Of a stretch of DNA of 64,000 bases, positions 43,436-51,952 are shown one piece after another; the first letter of the stretch is position 1, and each line of letters starts with the position of its first letter. The DNA comes from Aquabacterium sp. (GTDB lineage Bacteria > Pseudomonadota > Gammaproteobacteria > Burkholderiales > Burkholderiaceae_C), in NCBI GenBank assembly GCA_023150345.1, contig JAKLLB010000011.1:1-64000 (forward strand), read 5' to 3'. The position numbers and the translations under genes are program-made. The notes under the pieces are model-generated. The model searched no databases. It had not been told where the DNA came from and saw only the letters and a program-made list of their open reading frames with translations.

Positions 43436-44824
43436 TCAGCGCGCGCGGCCCTCGACGACGGCAAATGCCGCGTCCAGCGCGTCGCACAGCAAGTCGATCT
43501 GCGCGCGCTCGATGGTCAGCGCGGGCGACAGGATGATGTTGGCGCCCGAGGTGCGCACCATGGCGCCGCGCCGGTAGGCCTCGCGCGCCACCGCGGCCAC
43601 CTCCTTGGCGCCGCGGGGCAGCGGGGTCTTCTTCTCGCGGTCGGCCACCAGTTCCAGGCAGGCCATGAGGCCGATGCCGCGCACGTCGCCCACCAGGCGC
43701 GAGGCCGCGCCGATGGCGCGCAGCCGCTCGAGCAGGTAGGCGCCTTCACGCGCCGCCGCGCCGACGACATCCTCGCGCTCCAGGATGTCCAGCGTGGCCA
43801 GTGCCGCGGCAGCAGCCACCGGGTGCGCGCTGTAGGTGTAGCCGTGCGACACCGCGCCGAAGGTGGCATCGCCCTCGGCGATGCCCTGCGCCACCTTGCC
43901 CGAGATGGCGGTGGCGCCCAGCGGCACGTAGCCCGACGAGATGCCCTTGGCCAGGCACCACATGTCGGCCTTGACGCCCCACAGCCGCGTGCCGAACAGC
44001 GCACCGGTGCGCCCGAATCCGGTGACGACCTCGTCAGCGATGAGCAGCACCTCGTACTTGTCGCACACGGCACGCACGCGCGGCCAGTAGCTGGCCGGTG
44101 GCACGATCACGCCGCCGGCGCCCTGCACCGGCTCGGCGATGAAGGCGGCCACGGTGTCGGGGCCCTGGAAGACGATCTCGCGCTCGAGTTGCTCGGCGCA
44201 GATGGCCGCCAGCGCCTCGGGGTCGTCGGTGTAGGGGTTGCGGTAGAGCCAGGGCGTTTCGACATGGAAGCACCCGGGCAGCAGCGGCTCGTAGATGCGC
44301 CGGAAGTTCGTGTTGCCGTTGACGCTCATGCCGCCGAAGTGCACGCCGTGGTAGCCCTGGCGCAAGGCGATGTACTTGGTGCGGTCGCGCTGGCCGCGGC
44401 ACTTCCAGTACTGGCGCGCGAGCTTGAGCGCACCCTCCACCGCATCGGAGCCGCCGTTGGAGAAGAACACCGCCTCCACCCCGTCCTCGGCCATCAGGCC
44501 GGTAAGCCGCTCGGCCAGCTCGATGGCGCGCGGGTGCGTGGTGCCACGAAAGATGTTGTAGAAGGCGAGCTCGTCGAGCTGGGCCACGATGGCGTCGCGG
44601 ATCTCGCGCCTTCCGAAGCCCAGGTTGGCGCTCCACAGGCCGCCCACGCCGTCGACCATGCGGTGGCCGTCGGCGTCCCAGATCCATGCGCCCTCACCCT
44701 TGACGATGATGTCCGGCGGCGCGTCGCGCATCGCCTGCGGGTGCGCCATCGGATGCCACAAGTGCTTGGCGTTGGCGGCCTTCCACTCGGCCGGGCCCAT
44801 GCGTGGGGGGGAAGTCATCGCCAC
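43436..44824 (-). CDS. Class III (omega) aminotransferase
   Basis: A 462-residue PLP aminotransferase. Motifs: WHPMAHPQAM, SNGGSDAVEGALKLARQYW, EPVQGAGGVIVPP, LIADEVVTGFGRTG, and the Schiff-base Lys in LAKGISSGYVPLGA. It belongs to the beta-alanine/putrescine-pyruvate (SpuC) and taurine-type group that transfers a terminal amino group. With the adjacent APC permease, a semialdehyde dehydrogenase and a HAD enzyme it would convert a diamine, amino acid or omega-amino compound to an aldehyde and then acid. It overlaps the HAD gene by 10 bp. Confidence 0.92.
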   Translation of the reverse strand: MAMTSPPRMGPAEWKAANAKHLWHPMAHPQAMRDAPPDIIVKGEGAWIWDADGHRMVDGVGGLWSANLGFGRREIRDAIVAQLDELAFYNIFRGTTHPRAIELAERLTGLMAEDGVEAVFFSNGGSDAVEGALKLARQYWKCRGQRDRTKYIALRQGYHGVHFGGMSVNGNTNFRRIYEPLLPGCFHVETPWLYRNPYTDDPEALAAICAEQLEREIVFQGPDTVAAFIAEPVQGAGGVIVPPASYWPRVRAVCDKYEVLLIADEVVTGFGRTGALFGTRLWGVKADMWCLAKGISSGYVPLGATAISGKVAQGIAEGDATFGAVSHGYTYSAHPVAAAAALATLDILEREDVVGAAAREGAYLLERLRAIGAASRLVGDVRGIGLMACLELVADREKKTPLPRGAKEVAAVAREAYRRGAMVRTSGANIILSPALTIERAQIDLLCDALDAAFAVVEGRAR

Positions 44825-45537
44825 TCCTCATCGGGGATATCGAGTCGTGCCGCCACGGCGGCGAGGTTGCCAGGCACGTCGCGCAAGTCGAAATACTGCA
44901 CCTGCAGGCCGGCCGCCACCGCGCCAGCGATGTTGCGGAACTGGTCGTCGACGAACAGGATGTCGGCCGGCTCCAGGCCCAGTGCCTGCGTGGCCAGCGC
45001 ATAGGCGCGCGCATCGGGCTTGAGGATGCCGGTGTGGGTGGCGTCGACCACGGCGTCGAGGTCGCGCAGCACCTCCATGCGCGACAGGAAGTCGCGGCCG
45101 TAGAACAACTCCAGTTCGTTCGACAGGATGCCCAGCTTGAGCCCCGCGCGCCGGGTGGCACGCATCAACTGCGCGATGGCCGGACGCACCGTGCGGTTGG
45201 GGTCGTTGTGGCGCACGCGGGCCAGCATGGTGGCGGTGTCCCAGCCGGGCTCGCCCAGGGCGGCACCCATCTGGCGCGCGCGCTCGGCCCAATAGTCGCG
45301 CTCGGTGATGTCGCCGCGCAACTGGGCGGCCCAGAGCGTATCGCCCACCGGGTCGAGCGGCCCGTACCAGTCGAGCGTGCCATCGGCCAGGCCCAGCAAC
45401 TGCTCGGTCTCGCGGTGGCACTCGAACAGCGAGCGGCTGATCACCGCTCCGAAGTCGAGCAGCAGGGCGCGCGGGCGGCGGCGGGACGGGCTCACTGGAC
45501 TGCCCTGCGCCCCACGGGCTGCGGGATTCGCGCTCAT
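44815..45537 (-). CDS. HAD-superfamily hydrolase
   Basis: A 240-residue HAD-IA-like protein. The nucleophile D28 sits in LLLDFGAVI, where the usual second Asp is Gly (DFGxV), as in sEH-like and YihX-like HADs. LKLGILSNELELF is motif II, and KPDARAYALATQALGLEPADILFVDDQ carries motifs III and IV. Substrate is unknown. It overlaps both the upstream dehydrogenase (ATGA, 4 bp) and the downstream aminotransferase. Its first codons contain a 21-bp stretch that recurs at 39620-39640, in another part of the window, so the real start could be GTG 14 codons later (45495). Confidence 0.85.
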   Translation of the reverse strand: MSANPAARGAQGSPVSPSRRRPRALLLDFGAVISRSLFECHRETEQLLGLADGTLDWYGPLDPVGDTLWAAQLRGDITERDYWAERARQMGAALGEPGWDTATMLARVRHNDPNRTVRPAIAQLMRATRRAGLKLGILSNELELFYGRDFLSRMEVLRDLDAVVDATHTGILKPDARAYALATQALGLEPADILFVDDQFRNIAGAVAAGLQVQYFDLRDVPGNLAAVAARLDIPDEEWR

Positions 45538-47015
45538 GTCGCGATGCTCACGAACTTGACTTCGGTGTAGCCCAGCAGGCCTTCGAGCCCGCTCTCGTGG
45601 CCGATCCCGCTGGCCTTGACGCCACCGAACGGGGTTTCGGGCTGCGAGACGCCGAAGTGATTGATGCCCACCATGCCGGCCTGCAGGCCATCGGCCAGGC
45701 GATGCGCAGCGCGCAGGTCGTGGGTGAAGCCATAGGCCGCAAGGCCGTAGGGCAGCGCATTGGCACGGGCGATGGCTTCGTCCAGATCGTCGAACGCATC
45801 GAGCACGGCAATCGGGCCGAACGGCTCCTCACGCTGCACACGGGCGGCCAGGGGAACATCTTCGAGCACCGTGGGGGCATAGAACCAGCCCGGCCGGTCG
45901 AGGCGCTGGCCGCCGCAGGCCACGCGCGCCCCATGCGAGCGGGCATCGTCGACGAAGCCCTGCATGGCCTCGAGCCGGTGCGGGGCGATGAGCGGCCCCA
46001 TCTGCACGCCGGGCTCCAGCCCCGGCCCCACGCGCAGCGCCTGGGCACCCGCCACGAACGCATCGCGGAACGCGGCGTAGCGCGAGCGGTGGACCAGGAA
46101 GCGGATGGGCGAGGCGCACACCTGCCCCGCGTTGCGGTACTTGGCCGCCACCGCCAGTGTGGCCACCGCAACGGCATCGGCATCGGCGCACACCACCACC
46201 GGCGCGTGGCCGCCCAGTTCGGATGTGTAGCGCTTGCCCTGTGCGGCGGCCAGCGCGCCGAGCTGGCGGCCCACCTCCACCGAGCCGGTGAACGACACCT
46301 TGGCGATGCGCGCGTCGGCGATCAGCGCCTGCGAAATCTGCGCCGGCCGCCCGGCCACCAGGTTGAGCACGCCGGCGGGCAGGCCCGCGTCGGCAAAGCA
46401 CTGCACCAGTGCCAGCGCGCTGGCCGGCGTGCGCTCGTCGGGCTTGAGCACCACGCTGCAACCAGCGGCCAGCGCACCGCCGATCTTGCGTGCGGGCAGG
46501 TTCACCGGGAAGTTCCACGGCGTGAAGGCCGCTGCCGGCCCCACCGGCACGCGCTGCACCGTCTGGCTGGCCACGCCGGGGGTGCGCGGCGGCACGCCGC
46601 GCGACGCCAGGCGTTTGCCCTCTTCGGCGAGGAAATCGATGATGTCGGCCGACAGCCGCACCTCGCGTTCGGCCTCGGCCAGGGGCTTGCCCTGCTCGCA
46701 CGTGAGTACCGCGGCGATGGCCGGTGCGCGCTCGCGGAGCAACGCCGTGGCGCGCTCGATCACCCGCTGGCGCTCCAGCGGCAGCACGCGGCGCCACGCC
46801 TCGAAGCCGCGCGCCGCGGCGGCAGCAGCGGCTTCGAGCTCGGCAGGGCCGGCCACCGGCAGGCGGGCGATGACGGCGCCACTGGATGGGTCGAACACCG
46901 GCGTGTCGCCATCGTCCGTGGCTTCGATGCGCCGGCCATCGATGTACAGGGCCGGCGCCGGATAGGCGGGCAACGCGGCGCGGGAGGGGTCGTCCATGCC
47001 GGTGATCTTGGGCAT
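45534..47015 (-). CDS. Succinate-semialdehyde-type NAD(P)+ aldehyde dehydrogenase
   Basis: A ~493-residue ALDH of the GabD-like group. Motifs: FTPWNFPVNLPARKIGGALAAG, KPDERTPASA, cofactor FTGSVEVGRQLGALAA, general base ELGGHAP, catalytic Cys in NAGQVCASPIRFLVH, and GGVKASGIGHE. It would oxidise a semialdehyde produced by the downstream aminotransferase. The start is uncertain: ATG at 47015 (MPKITGMDDPS) lies 4 bp from an operator-like site; ATG at 46997 (MDDPS) would sit at the end of a TTGACA-17-CAAGAT promoter-like element. No Shine-Dalgarno is obvious for either. First gene of a five-gene operon divergent from a MarR gene. Confidence 0.93.
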   Translation of the reverse strand: MPKITGMDDPSRAALPAYPAPALYIDGRRIEATDDGDTPVFDPSSGAVIARLPVAGPAELEAAAAAAARGFEAWRRVLPLERQRVIERATALLRERAPAIAAVLTCEQGKPLAEAEREVRLSADIIDFLAEEGKRLASRGVPPRTPGVASQTVQRVPVGPAAAFTPWNFPVNLPARKIGGALAAGCSVVLKPDERTPASALALVQCFADAGLPAGVLNLVAGRPAQISQALIADARIAKVSFTGSVEVGRQLGALAAAQGKRYTSELGGHAPVVVCADADAVAVATLAVAAKYRNAGQVCASPIRFLVHRSRYAAFRDAFVAGAQALRVGPGLEPGVQMGPLIAPHRLEAMQGFVDDARSHGARVACGGQRLDRPGWFYAPTVLEDVPLAARVQREEPFGPIAVLDAFDDLDEAIARANALPYGLAAYGFTHDLRAAHRLADGLQAGMVGINHFGVSQPETPFGGVKASGIGHESGLEGLLGYTEVKFVSIAT

Positions 47016-47018
47016 AGA

Positions 47019-47036
47019 TCGTTTCGTTGTCAACGA
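47019..47036. promoter_or_regulatory. Operator-like site A (aldehyde dehydrogenase side)
   Basis: The sequence tcgtttcgttgtcaacga contains the perfect palindrome tcgttg-t-caacga (13 bp). It directly abuts the dehydrogenase ATG at 47015 and overlaps a TTGACA -35-like hexamer on the minus strand. It shares the consensus TYGTTTYRTYGTCAACRA with the site at 47099-47116 and the one at 36902-36919. Binding of the neighbouring MarR protein is the natural prediction. Confidence 0.7.
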
Positions 47037-47098
47037 CTGGTTTTCCATGAGATGCCCATGGACACCCCGGGCTCGCCCCGATGCCGAGCAGGCACAAT

Positions 47099-47116
47099 TC
47101 GTTTTATCGTCAACGA
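47099..47116. promoter_or_regulatory. Operator-like site B (MarR side)
   Basis: The sequence tcgttttatcgtcaacga lies 12 bp upstream of the MarR ATG (47129) and exactly 80 bp from site A, a spacing that would place the two sites on similar helix faces. It is one of three family members in the window. It is less palindromic than site A in its left half. Confidence 0.65.
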
Positions 47117-47128
47117 CATCAACTGCCG

Positions 47129-47668
47129 ATGGCCACCGATCGCCCCCTTCCTCGCCCGCGCCCTGGTGCTGCTGCCAAGGCTGCCGGCACCCGCCGCGTC
47201 ACGGTCAAGCGTGCCACGCTGGGCCCGGTCGGCCGGCTCGAGGACTTCATCCCTTTCAAGATGGCGGTGGTGGCCAACCGGGTATCGCAGTCCATCGGCC
47301 ACCTGTTCGAGACCCAGTTCAACATCCAGATCCCCGAGTGGCGCATCCTGATGGCGCTGTATGCCTACGGCCGCCAGCCCTTCCATGAAGTGGTGGAGCG
47401 AACCAGCATGGACAAGGCCCGCGTCTCCCGCGCCCAGCGCCGCCTGGCCGACCTGCAGATGATCGAGACTGCCGTCGACCCCAACGATGGCCGCAAGCTG
47501 CTGATGGCCATCACCGACGCGGGCGCCCGCATGTGCGCCCAGATCCTGCCTGCCGCCGCGGAGCGCGAAGCGTGGTACCTCGCGGCGCTGACCGACGAGG
47601 AACACCGCCAGCTCGACACCATCCTCGACAAGCTGATGGTGCGCAGCAGCGAGGAAGACGCGGGCTGA
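47129..47668 (+). CDS. MarR-family transcriptional regulator
   Basis: A 179-residue winged-helix regulator. Core: KMAVVANRVSQSIGHLF, WRILMALYAYGRQPFHEVVE, recognition helix SMDKARVSRAQRRLADLQMIE, and wing VDPNDGRKLLMAITDAG. It is divergent from the dehydrogenase-aminotransferase operon, and a pair of 18-bp repeats lies in the shared 113-bp promoter region. It likely represses that operon and itself, and perhaps the DUF1329 operon. Ligand unknown. The N-terminal ~30 residues are basic and Pro/Ala-rich. Confidence 0.9.
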   Translation: MATDRPLPRPRPGAAAKAAGTRRVTVKRATLGPVGRLEDFIPFKMAVVANRVSQSIGHLFETQFNIQIPEWRILMALYAYGRQPFHEVVERTSMDKARVSRAQRRLADLQMIETAVDPNDGRKLLMAITDAGARMCAQILPAAAEREAWYLAALTDEEHRQLDTILDKLMVRSSEEDAG

Positions 47669-47702
47669 CGCGCCGGGCGGAGGCAGCGCGCGGGCGCTCG
47701 CC

Positions 47703-50315
47703 TCACCCCAGCCCGCGCCCCTTCAGGCTCGGGCCGTCGAAGCTCCTGGCCAGATCGGAAGGCCCCAGCGACTCCACGCGGCCGCGGCCGAGCTTGTAAC
47801 GGTAGTTCTGGGTCAGCGGGTCGGGCACGGCGTGGACCACGGCGTTGGCATGCTGGCCGGGGCTGTTGAAGCCGGCCTTCGCGACGCCCTCGCGCAGGCC
47901 GTCGTCGAGAACGGCCACGGCCTCGAACTGGCCGGTGGTCACACGAATGTGGCCGGCGGCCAGCAGGGCGTCGAAGTGCTGGTCCTGCGGCAACACGCCC
48001 AGGCCGCCACCCGTTTGCACGTAGACGGCATCGTTGGTCACGCGCACACGGTCGCCGTTGGCGATGCCGCGCGCGGCCGCGTCGTTCGGGTGCATGAACA
48101 ACAGAGGCGGCGTGCCGCGGGCGGCGGTGTAGGGTTTGCGCCGGTCGTCGAAGCCGCTTTGCCAGACCTCGTTGACGCGGCCGTTGGTGATCCACAGCTC
48201 GCCCTTGTCGGCACGCGGGCGGGCGGCGGCGTAGAACTCGCTCCAGCCGGGGAAGCTCCAGGGCGCCTTGAGCAGCACCGCCTTGCCGCTGTGGGTGGCA
48301 AAGCCGTGCAGCAGCTTCGTGCGCCAGCGATCGCCGTCGGGCACGACCTGCGCAGGGTCGTGCAGGCGCGGCGTGCCGTGCAGCGTGTCGCCGACTCGCC
48401 GCACCGGCGTCTGGATGCCGTCGGGGCCCAGCCGCCGCAGGGCGTCGTGGCCGCGCACGCCATCGCGCCGTGCCTGGCGCACCAGTTCGTCGTAGTCGTA
48501 GGGGCCGCCGCGGCTGTGGCGGGCGGCTTCCTCGAAGACGTCGCTGGCGTCGCGCCAGGCGAAGCGCTCGCCCCAGCCCATGCGCTGCGCAAAGCCCTGC
48601 ACCGCCTGCCAGTCGGGCCGCGACTGGCCGGGCGCGTCGCAAAAGCGCGCGTAGTGGCGCAGCCGCCGTTCGCCGTTGCAGCGGGTGAAGTCGGCCTCGC
48701 CCCAGGTGGCTGCGGGCAACACCAGGTCGGCGTAGCGCGTGCCCAGCGGCTCGACCGGATAGATGTCGGAGTCGACGAGCACCATGCCACCGGCATCGGC
48801 GCGGGCGATGAGCGCCTGCGCCGCATGCGCCACCTCGGCCCGCTCGGGCTGCTCGCGGCGCTGCACAGTGAGCGCGGCGATGGCGCGCTCGAGCTCGTCG
48901 CTGGCCGCCATGGCGCCGATCCAGGTGGTGCCGAACGCCCATGCGAAGCGCAGCTGCCCCTCGATCAGCCAGCGGTCGAGGTTGAGCGGCTTCTTGCGCC
49001 GCCCGGGGTACTTCTCGGGCGAGAGCCAGCCCGACTGGCCCGGGGCACCCACCCAGCCGCGCTGGTGGCCGCCGCCACGGCCGATCACCTGCCCGGGCCG
49101 GTTGCCGGCGCCGCACACCAGGCCCAGCGCCGCGAACGAGGCGCTGTTCATGTAGTTGTTGGACCAGTAGTTGCCCTTCTCGAGCATGAAGGACGCGCGA
49201 GGCCGGCCTCCGTCGGCACGCGGGCGGGCCAGCAGTTCGGCGGCGCGCTCGATGGCCGCGGCATCGACGCCGGTGATGCGGGCGGCCTGCTCCAGGCGGT
49301 GTTCGTCGCGCGCAAGCAGGAAGGCGCGGTAGTCGGCCCAGTCGCTCTGCCAGGCACCCCAGGTGGTGCGCCACTGCCAGGGCGTGTTGCGGGTGCCGCG
49401 GCCCAGGCCCTGGTCCACCTCCCAACGGCTGGCCACCCAGCGGTCGATGAACGCCTGGTCCTGCCAGCCGCGCTCGACGATCAGCCGTGCGATCGCCTGG
49501 TGCAGAACACTGTCGGTGCCGGGCAGCACGGGCAGCCACACGCCACCGCGCGCCAGGGCCCAGGCCACGCCGGTGGTGCGGTGGGGCGTGGCGCAGATGA
49601 GCACCTTGTTGGGCTGCGCGCCGCGCATGATCTGCGTGGCGAACAGCGTGGCCTTGGTCTCGAACGGGTCGGTGCCCGAGCAGAACAGCACGTCGCAGGC
49701 GCCCCAATCGTCGTAGCTGGGGGCGAAGGCCTCGAGGCCGGCGTCGTCCAGGCCGGCCGCATCGTTGGTGGCCGCGCACTTGTCGTGCGGCGCGAAGGCC
49801 GGCGTTCCCACGGCATCGAAGGCCAGCTTGCTGATGGCGTAGGTGTTCTCGAAGTATTGGTACGAGTAGGCCTTGATGCCCCAGGCGTGCTCGCCGTGGC
49901 GCTCGAGCACATGGCGCGACACACGGGCCATGATTTCCAGCGCCTCGTCCCAACCCACCTCGCGCAGTTGCCCGTTCACGCGCAGCAGCGGCACGGTGAG
50001 CCGCTCGCGGGTGCGATTGGCCGGGTTGTGGCACTTCTGCGCCAGCGTGCCGCCGCGCATCGAGTGGCCACCGCCGGGGTTGACGGCAAGGGCCTGCGGG
50101 TCGGGCCGCACCAGCACATGGTGCGGCCGGCCCTGCCAGCTCACGATGTTGTGCTGCGCCGGGTTGGCGCGCGCTGCGCGTTGGCCACTCGTGGCCACGC
50201 CGCCTTCGACCGGCCAGCGCCAGACGCGATAGGCGCAGCCGACGACGCAGTAGTCGCAGGCGGTGGCGAACTGCTCGGCCCCGGGTGGCGGCGCGGGGGG
50301 GTCAGGCGGCGCCAT
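47703..50315 (-). CDS. AioA/IdrA-like molybdopterin oxidoreductase (large subunit)
   Basis: An 870-residue DMSO-reductase-family enzyme. The iron-sulfur motif CDYCVVGC (C20, C23, C27) with following YRVWRWP is the arsenite-oxidase-type pattern. Other family matches are SMRGG (85-89), DIYPVEPLGTRYADLVLPAA, FTRCNGERRLR and WITNGRVNEVWQSGFDD. By recollection of AioA, R413 and H417 in GRGGGHQRG match its Arg419/His423, but the region of AioA His195/Glu203 (TPAFAPHDKC, 171-180) is different, so arsenite oxidation is doubtful. No signal peptide: like AioA it probably rides the Rieske subunit's Tat signal. It may be iodate-reductase-like (IdrA) or act on something else. Its start overlaps the Rieske gene by 14 bp. 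Confidence 0.85.
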   Translation of the reverse strand: MAPPDPPAPPPGAEQFATACDYCVVGCAYRVWRWPVEGGVATSGQRAARANPAQHNIVSWQGRPHHVLVRPDPQALAVNPGGGHSMRGGTLAQKCHNPANRTRERLTVPLLRVNGQLREVGWDEALEIMARVSRHVLERHGEHAWGIKAYSYQYFENTYAISKLAFDAVGTPAFAPHDKCAATNDAAGLDDAGLEAFAPSYDDWGACDVLFCSGTDPFETKATLFATQIMRGAQPNKVLICATPHRTTGVAWALARGGVWLPVLPGTDSVLHQAIARLIVERGWQDQAFIDRWVASRWEVDQGLGRGTRNTPWQWRTTWGAWQSDWADYRAFLLARDEHRLEQAARITGVDAAAIERAAELLARPRADGGRPRASFMLEKGNYWSNNYMNSASFAALGLVCGAGNRPGQVIGRGGGHQRGWVGAPGQSGWLSPEKYPGRRKKPLNLDRWLIEGQLRFAWAFGTTWIGAMAASDELERAIAALTVQRREQPERAEVAHAAQALIARADAGGMVLVDSDIYPVEPLGTRYADLVLPAATWGEADFTRCNGERRLRHYARFCDAPGQSRPDWQAVQGFAQRMGWGERFAWRDASDVFEEAARHSRGGPYDYDELVRQARRDGVRGHDALRRLGPDGIQTPVRRVGDTLHGTPRLHDPAQVVPDGDRWRTKLLHGFATHSGKAVLLKAPWSFPGWSEFYAAARPRADKGELWITNGRVNEVWQSGFDDRRKPYTAARGTPPLLFMHPNDAAARGIANGDRVRVTNDAVYVQTGGGLGVLPQDQHFDALLAAGHIRVTTGQFEAVAVLDDGLREGVAKAGFNSPGQHANAVVHAVPDPLTQNYRYKLGRGRVESLGPSDLARSFDGPSLKGRGLG

Positions 50316-50814
50316 CGGTGCCCTCGTCGCCGAAGATCAAGCCCTGCAGGCCCACCGCCACGATGCGGTCACCATCGAGCTCGAGCACCACCTGCGGCAG
50401 CGCCTGCGTGGCATGCCCGGCCAGCACCACGCCGTGGCGTGTGAGGTCGAAGCTGGTCAGGTGCCGTGGGCACGGCCCCAGCACCTGGTGGCGCGCGTTG
50501 AACGTGCCTTTCAGCGGGCCGCCCAGATGGGTGCAACGGGTGCTGAAGGCCACCACATCGCCATCGGGCCCGACGCCGCCGCCGGCGGGCACGCCCAGGC
50601 GCACCAGCATGGCCGGCAGCCCGGGGCGCGGATAGTCGAAGGCCAGCGGCTGCCCGACGCGCAGATCGCCCATGCGGGCCAGCACCTGGGGTGCATGGCC
50701 GCTGCGCTGGGCGCGCAGCGGCATGGGCAACCCCGCCACCGGGGCCAGCAGCACGATGCGCGCACCGGCCGTGAGCAGTTCGCGGCGCGACAGGCAGGCG
50801 CGATCAGCGGCCAT
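50302..50814 (-). CDS. AioB/IdrB-like Rieske [2Fe-2S] small subunit
   Basis: A 170-residue Rieske protein with a Tat signal (SRRELLTAGARIVLLA). Cluster ligands are C94/H96 in CTHLGGP and C115/H118 in CPRHLTSFD. The disulfide Cys pair of respiratory bc1 Rieske proteins is absent (Gly and Arg instead), as in the arsenite oxidase type. The tail HATQALPQVVLELDGDRIVAVG matches the family. It transfers electrons between the molybdenum subunit and a cytochrome in the periplasm. It overlaps both neighbours, 14 bp with the molybdoenzyme and 11 bp with the dihaem gene. Confidence 0.88.
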   Translation of the reverse strand: MAADRACLSRRELLTAGARIVLLAPVAGLPMPLRAQRSGHAPQVLARMGDLRVGQPLAFDYPRPGLPAMLVRLGVPAGGGVGPDGDVVAFSTRCTHLGGPLKGTFNARHQVLGPCPRHLTSFDLTRHGVVLAGHATQALPQVVLELDGDRIVAVGLQGLIFGDEGTDGAA

Positions 50815-51952
50815 GGGTGGCTCCTGCAGCGGGCGCCGCCGGTGGGCGCCGCGGCGGCAGCGGCTCGGTGGGCGGCAGTACCGGTGCGGTGACGGCGGGC
50901 GGTGCGTCCATGCTCAGGCTTTCAAGGAAGGCGACCAGATCGGTCTTCTCGTCCGGTGTGAGGCCCAACGGCTGCAGCAGCGGCGACTTCGGTGCGCCCT
51001 CACCGCCGCCGCGGTCGAAGAAATCGACCACGGCGCGCAGCGTCGACAGCGCGCCGTTGTGCATGTACGGCGCGGTGTGGCGCAGCTCGCGCAGCGAGGG
51101 CGTGCGGAACTTGCCGCGGTCGGCCGCGTCACGGGTGAGGTATTCGAGCCCGAGGTCGTCGTCGCTCGCGCGGTACTGGCCGTGCGCCACGCCGCGCTGC
51201 AGGTTCTGCCATCGCGACGTGATCTGCAGCAGCATGTGCGCACCGGTTTGCGGCAGCCGCGGCACGCCCAGCGCATGAAAGGACTGGTCGGTGAACAGCG
51301 GCCCCGTGTGGCAGCGCACGCAACCGGCCTTGCCGTTGAACAGGGCCCAGCCGCGCTGCGCCGACGGCACCAGCGCATCGGCCCGGCCGGCGCGCCAGCG
51401 GTCGAACGGCACGCGCGCGGCATCGCTCACCAGCGTGCGCTCGAAGGCCGCGATGGCCTGCCAGGCATGCGTGATGCGCGGCCACTCGGCGCCGAACACC
51501 TGGCGAAAGCGCCGCACATACTCGGGCACAAGGCGCAGGCGCATCTCCATCATCGCGCTGTCGCCATTGCCTGCCACCGCCCCCTCGGCCGCAGACTGCG
51601 CCTGGGCCTCCAGGCTGCCGACGGCGCCGTCCCAGAACAGGCGCTCGTAGTAGGCGACGTTCCACAGCGTCTGCGAGTTGCGCCAGTGGACGGTGCCGGG
51701 GTAGCCGCGCGAGACCGCGCTGCGCTCGCCCCAGCCGAGGCTGGGCTGATGGCATGAGACGCACGCGGTGGAACCGTTGCCCGACAGCCGCGGGTCCCAG
51801 AACAGCAGCCGGCCGAGCTCAATCTTGGCTGCGCTCATCGGGTTGTCGCTGGGCACGGGCACAGGCGGCAGCGCGGCGCTCGATCCGGCGCGCGCGCCAC
51901 ATGCCGCCGCAAGCGCCACCGCGGCCGCGGCGAGGGTTGCGGCGCGTCTCAT
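50804..51952 (-). CDS. Dihaem cytochrome c peroxidase/MauG-family protein 1
   Basis: A 382-residue exported protein (signal MRRAATLAAAAVALAAACGARA). Two c-haem sites: CVSCH (64-68) and CVRCH (211-215). TPSLRELRHTAPYMHNGALSTL is the conserved C-terminal motif near the second haem. It belongs to the bacterial CCP/MauG superfamily. Two roles fit: MauG-like completion of the TTQ cofactor, or IdrP-like peroxidase partner of the molybdoenzyme. Its start overlaps the upstream dihaem gene by 4 bp (ATGA) and its end overlaps the Rieske gene. Axial ligand identity would discriminate and is not determined here. Confidence 0.88.
   Translation of the reverse strand: MRRAATLAAAAVALAAACGARAGSSAALPPVPVPSDNPMSAAKIELGRLLFWDPRLSGNGSTACVSCHQPSLGWGERSAVSRGYPGTVHWRNSQTLWNVAYYERLFWDGAVGSLEAQAQSAAEGAVAGNGDSAMMEMRLRLVPEYVRRFRQVFGAEWPRITHAWQAIAAFERTLVSDAARVPFDRWRAGRADALVPSAQRGWALFNGKAGCVRCHTGPLFTDQSFHALGVPRLPQTGAHMLLQITSRWQNLQRGVAHGQYRASDDDLGLEYLTRDAADRGKFRTPSLRELRHTAPYMHNGALSTLRAVVDFFDRGGGEGAPKSPLLQPLGLTPDEKTDLVAFLESLSMDAPPAVTAPVLPPTEPLPPRRPPAAPAAGATHGR

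Noticed and set aside
47703..50814. Firm assignment as arsenite oxidase AioBA
   Set aside because: The family match is clear, but substrate-pocket residues as I recall them differ and the neighbours are dihaem proteins, so the function is left open.
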